Positions 61,431 through 64,000 of a DNA stretch of 64,000 nt are shown here, in pieces. This stretch comes from Chamaea fasciata (lineage: Eukaryota > Chordata > Aves > Passeriformes > Sylviidae), in NCBI GenBank assembly GCA_029207755.1, contig JARCOQ010000008.1, positions 30,540,521-30,604,520 of the forward strand, given 5' to 3'. A program made the translations under genes and the position numbers. The number at the start of each line of letters is the position of its first letter. Positions within the stretch are counted from its first letter, which is position 1. The notes under the pieces were generated by a model. That model worked only from the letters and a program-made list of their open reading frames with translations, ran no database searches and was not told the origin of the DNA.

Positions 61431-64000
61431 GGTCCTCCCTACTTCAGCACATTTACAATAAGAAGGGGAAATGAAGCATATTTCCAAAAATATTTAGTTT
61501 GCAGTCAGTAAGTTTTGAGGCAAAAAGCTTGAATCCTTTCGACCTGATTCATCTATGTTAAATGAAATAAAAAATAAATTTAAGCTGCGCAATGAATTAC
61601 ATCAGAGCCCAGCAGACAAGGAAGCAAGTAATTCTGCAGTCTCTGTACTTTAAATAGCTGAGAATCAAGAAACTCCCAGCACTACCTCCATACTAGAACC
61701 AGGCACGTAAAATATTACTTTTCTTATATTTATAAATAGTCTAAAAACAAATTTTGAGAAAAAACTTCACAAAAATTCATCAAAGGAACTTGGCTTTGTC
61801 TGTGTCTTGTTTTTCTTTAATTTACCCTAATACTAATCCAAGAGCATCATGGCATTTGTGGGTAGTGTAATATGGCAAAGGAGACAACATCATGTTCCCA
61901 AATATCAGACTTCCAGATATGCTTAATAACAAAGTGAATTTCAGCATCATTTCATGCTTAGGTTCATGGTTTATGTGCTTCAGAGAAAAAATCAGCTTAA
62001 GTTTGCAATAAAAATAATTTTATATGATTTTCTACTAATAAATAAGTTGTTATTCATAAGTAATTGTTCAAAACACAATCAAAACATATACTGGGAAATT
62101 ATTCTATTATTTTAATGGGATTTGTTGCACTGTTTATGCAATTCAAACAATAGGTCACCAATGTATTTTGTAAGTTAATTATCAACATGAATCAAGAAAC
62201 CAATATACTGTTTTAATTTACTTCAATTAATAATGGAGAAAATTCCCAAAGATCACACCCAAAGACATTTCTGCATAAAAATCCGAAAATGTCATTGTAC
62301 AAAATCAACAGTTCAGAAACAAAATCAGTAGAACTTTGGGATCCTGAAAGACAGCAAATATCTAAGAAAAATTAGAGCTGAGATAAGAGTTATTCACTTT
62401 AACAATCCTTGTATCAATATATTGTCTGAGTTCTATGCTACCATTTACACAAGAAAGAGCTAATTTAGGGAATCAAGAACTGAAGGGATGAGAATGCATT
62501 TCTCATACCAAATAAATTGTTAAAAACCTTAAATGCAGTCCCCAGAAAAGATGTTCTTGTCACACTCCAAAGAAACCCAAACAAAATTAAAAATAATTGG
62601 AAGCCAAATACAAATGACCAGCATCTGGGTTATCTGCAATAACTAACCAAGAAAAATGTGCTGCCTCTCCTCCTGTGTTTTTGAAGATGCAAAATGAGAA
62701 ACAAAACCACAGTATTACAACAGAATTAATTTATCCCAAAGTACTTTTTCCAAATGCAACGAGACTGTTCAAAGCCATGCACCCTGGAACCACAGATGCA
62801 GACATGCACCTACTGCACCCAGTGGTACATTTTCAAGATCTCGAATTCCAGTCAGAGTGAGGGTCACCCAACAGTCACCCATGCCAATCCCCCTCCTCTG
62901 CCTCCAAACCCACATGGAGCCCTATTAAAATTTATGGAGCTCCAGATGGGTGTACATGTTTGCCCGGGTAAATCACTGGCGAGCTCAGGACTGTAATTAT
63001 CATTATTAGGAGTGTCTAGTACATTTTATAAGGTAGGAAAATCCACCAAGTCTGCTGACAGCAAAGGGAGGGCTTTGCAGTGCCATGTGTGGTTTGTCTG
63101 AAGGGATCTTCAGCCTGCTCCTTCATTTCTGCCCCAGCCAACACTCCCCCTGAATCTGCCAGTGTCTCTGAAGCTCAGGTATCACTGATACAACACTAGA
63201 TGCAAACAATGAAAACTTTTCTTCATAATTGCTTCCAGTCAAATAGGAGTGGAAGGATAAAAAAGTAATAATTTGCTAATACAGGAAAATAGTTAGAGGA
63301 AAAACTCACCCTGTTATTAATTTGAATGGAATTACTGGAAAAAAAAAATCTTTATGTCCTTTATCAAACAAAGAAAAAATTCTCCCTTGCTATTCAAAGT
63401 CTCTAATTTTGGTTGTCTTAATGTATTTCTCATGTAAGTCATAGAGTATGATTTTTATGTTTATTATGGTTTACACACAAAATTATACCCAAAAAAGCTT
63501 TATAGGTACTAAAGTATGACATCCTTTACTCCGCCACACCCTAATAGTGAGAACAATAATTCACTCATAAAGATTGATAGCTGGCATTTGTCTTCAAGTT
63601 GTCCAATGACTGCATGAGAATTAAAATAAAATTATCTTCTCACCAAAAGAGTTAGTTATCCCTGCGGGCCAGGGCTGAGGTGGAGTTATGATGAATCACG
63701 CACTGGGAGGATCTCTAGCTTTCAATGAAATTAGTAACTTCCTTGCAAATTAATTTAATTACACCTAACAAAAATCTCTGTTCACAAAACACACATCTTT
63801 GGAGGTCTAAAAATAGAAGACACACTATTCCTGACAATAGAAGATTCTGTATTTTCCTCTCTTTCCCACACATATTAACACAATATCTTGGATGGAGGGA
63901 AGAGGAAACACTGTTTCTATAAGAGCCAAAATAGAAGTTTTTCCATGGCTGCTAAACTGTAAGCTGGTTTCTCGGCATGCATGAATTCATAGAGTGCCTT

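Larger units (their letters stand above)
54355..64000. other. Non-genic stretch
   Basis: No intact gene is recognised. Listed separately are a MIR-like SINE fragment, an AT direct repeat and palindrome, a palindromic relic, a DR1-like site, a degenerate zinc-finger relic, a tandem 19-mer, a G/T-rich tract and a hairpin. A run of A broken by single G lies at 58492-58515. The last 2.5 kb (61500-64000) shows nothing beyond AT-rich unique sequence. Confidence 0.6.

Noticed and set aside
1..64000. tRNA, rRNA, known microRNA, CRISPR array, operon, phage or insertion sequence
   Set aside because: No tRNA box pairs, no familiar microRNA sequence, no direct-repeat array with regular spacers, and no densely packed long frames were seen on either strand.

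Overview
The window looks like nuclear DNA of a vertebrate, most probably a sauropsid and, as best guess, a bird. It is AT-rich and CpG-poor, with no operon-like packing, no long open frame (the longest is about 137 codons) and no RNA gene I can recognise. In 64 kb I see no young Alu, B1, L1, CR1 or LTR copy. What I do see are old, eroded pieces that resemble MIR-type SINEs, and several eroded short palindromic repeats of the kind that starts GGGCCAGATCCTGC or GGGCCAAATTCTGC. I know these from turtle, crocodile and bird DNA. Low young-repeat content plus these relics fits a bird. The species, chromosome and flanking gene cannot be read from the sequence.

Layout: 1-20000 is non-genic sequence with a pure pentanucleotide microsatellite of 27 CTCCT units (4541-4675), a G/T-rich tract (about 5944-6035), a threefold 17-bp tandem repeat (7821-7871), a cluster of three copies of one 10-mer (12873-12948) and palindromic-repeat relics. 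20000-32300 holds a homeodomain-motif-rich AT segment (20054-20219), three MIR-like fragments and a small CpG cluster (about 32002-32258). 33400-38850 is the densest stretch for regulatory-looking sequence: an RFX X-box-like site, an octamer, and an array of homeodomain and TGACA (TALE) motifs at 38697-38814. It also holds a MIR-like SINE and a 48-nt poly-T run. 42400-50100 has two more palindromic relics, a GC-containing 16-bp palindrome, a GATTA/TAATC cluster and two exon-like open frames. 53000-64000 has MIR-like relics, a DR1-like site, a degenerate C2H2 zinc-finger relic (about 60492-60590), a short tandem duplication, a G/T-rich tract and a perfect 17-bp inverted repeat (61383-61430).

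No set of genes working together can be described. The window is best read as a gene desert or the inside of a very large intron, with some candidate enhancer sequence. Four exon-like open frames are listed at low confidence because each has a splice-site match and a protein-like composition. About two dozen open frames of similar length are expected by chance in this much AT-rich DNA, so none should be treated as a gene without transcript or conservation evidence. I found no convincing new biological system. The best leads are the 38.7 kb motif array, the 61.4 kb hairpin, the zinc-finger relic and the exon-like frame at 49.9-50.1 kb.
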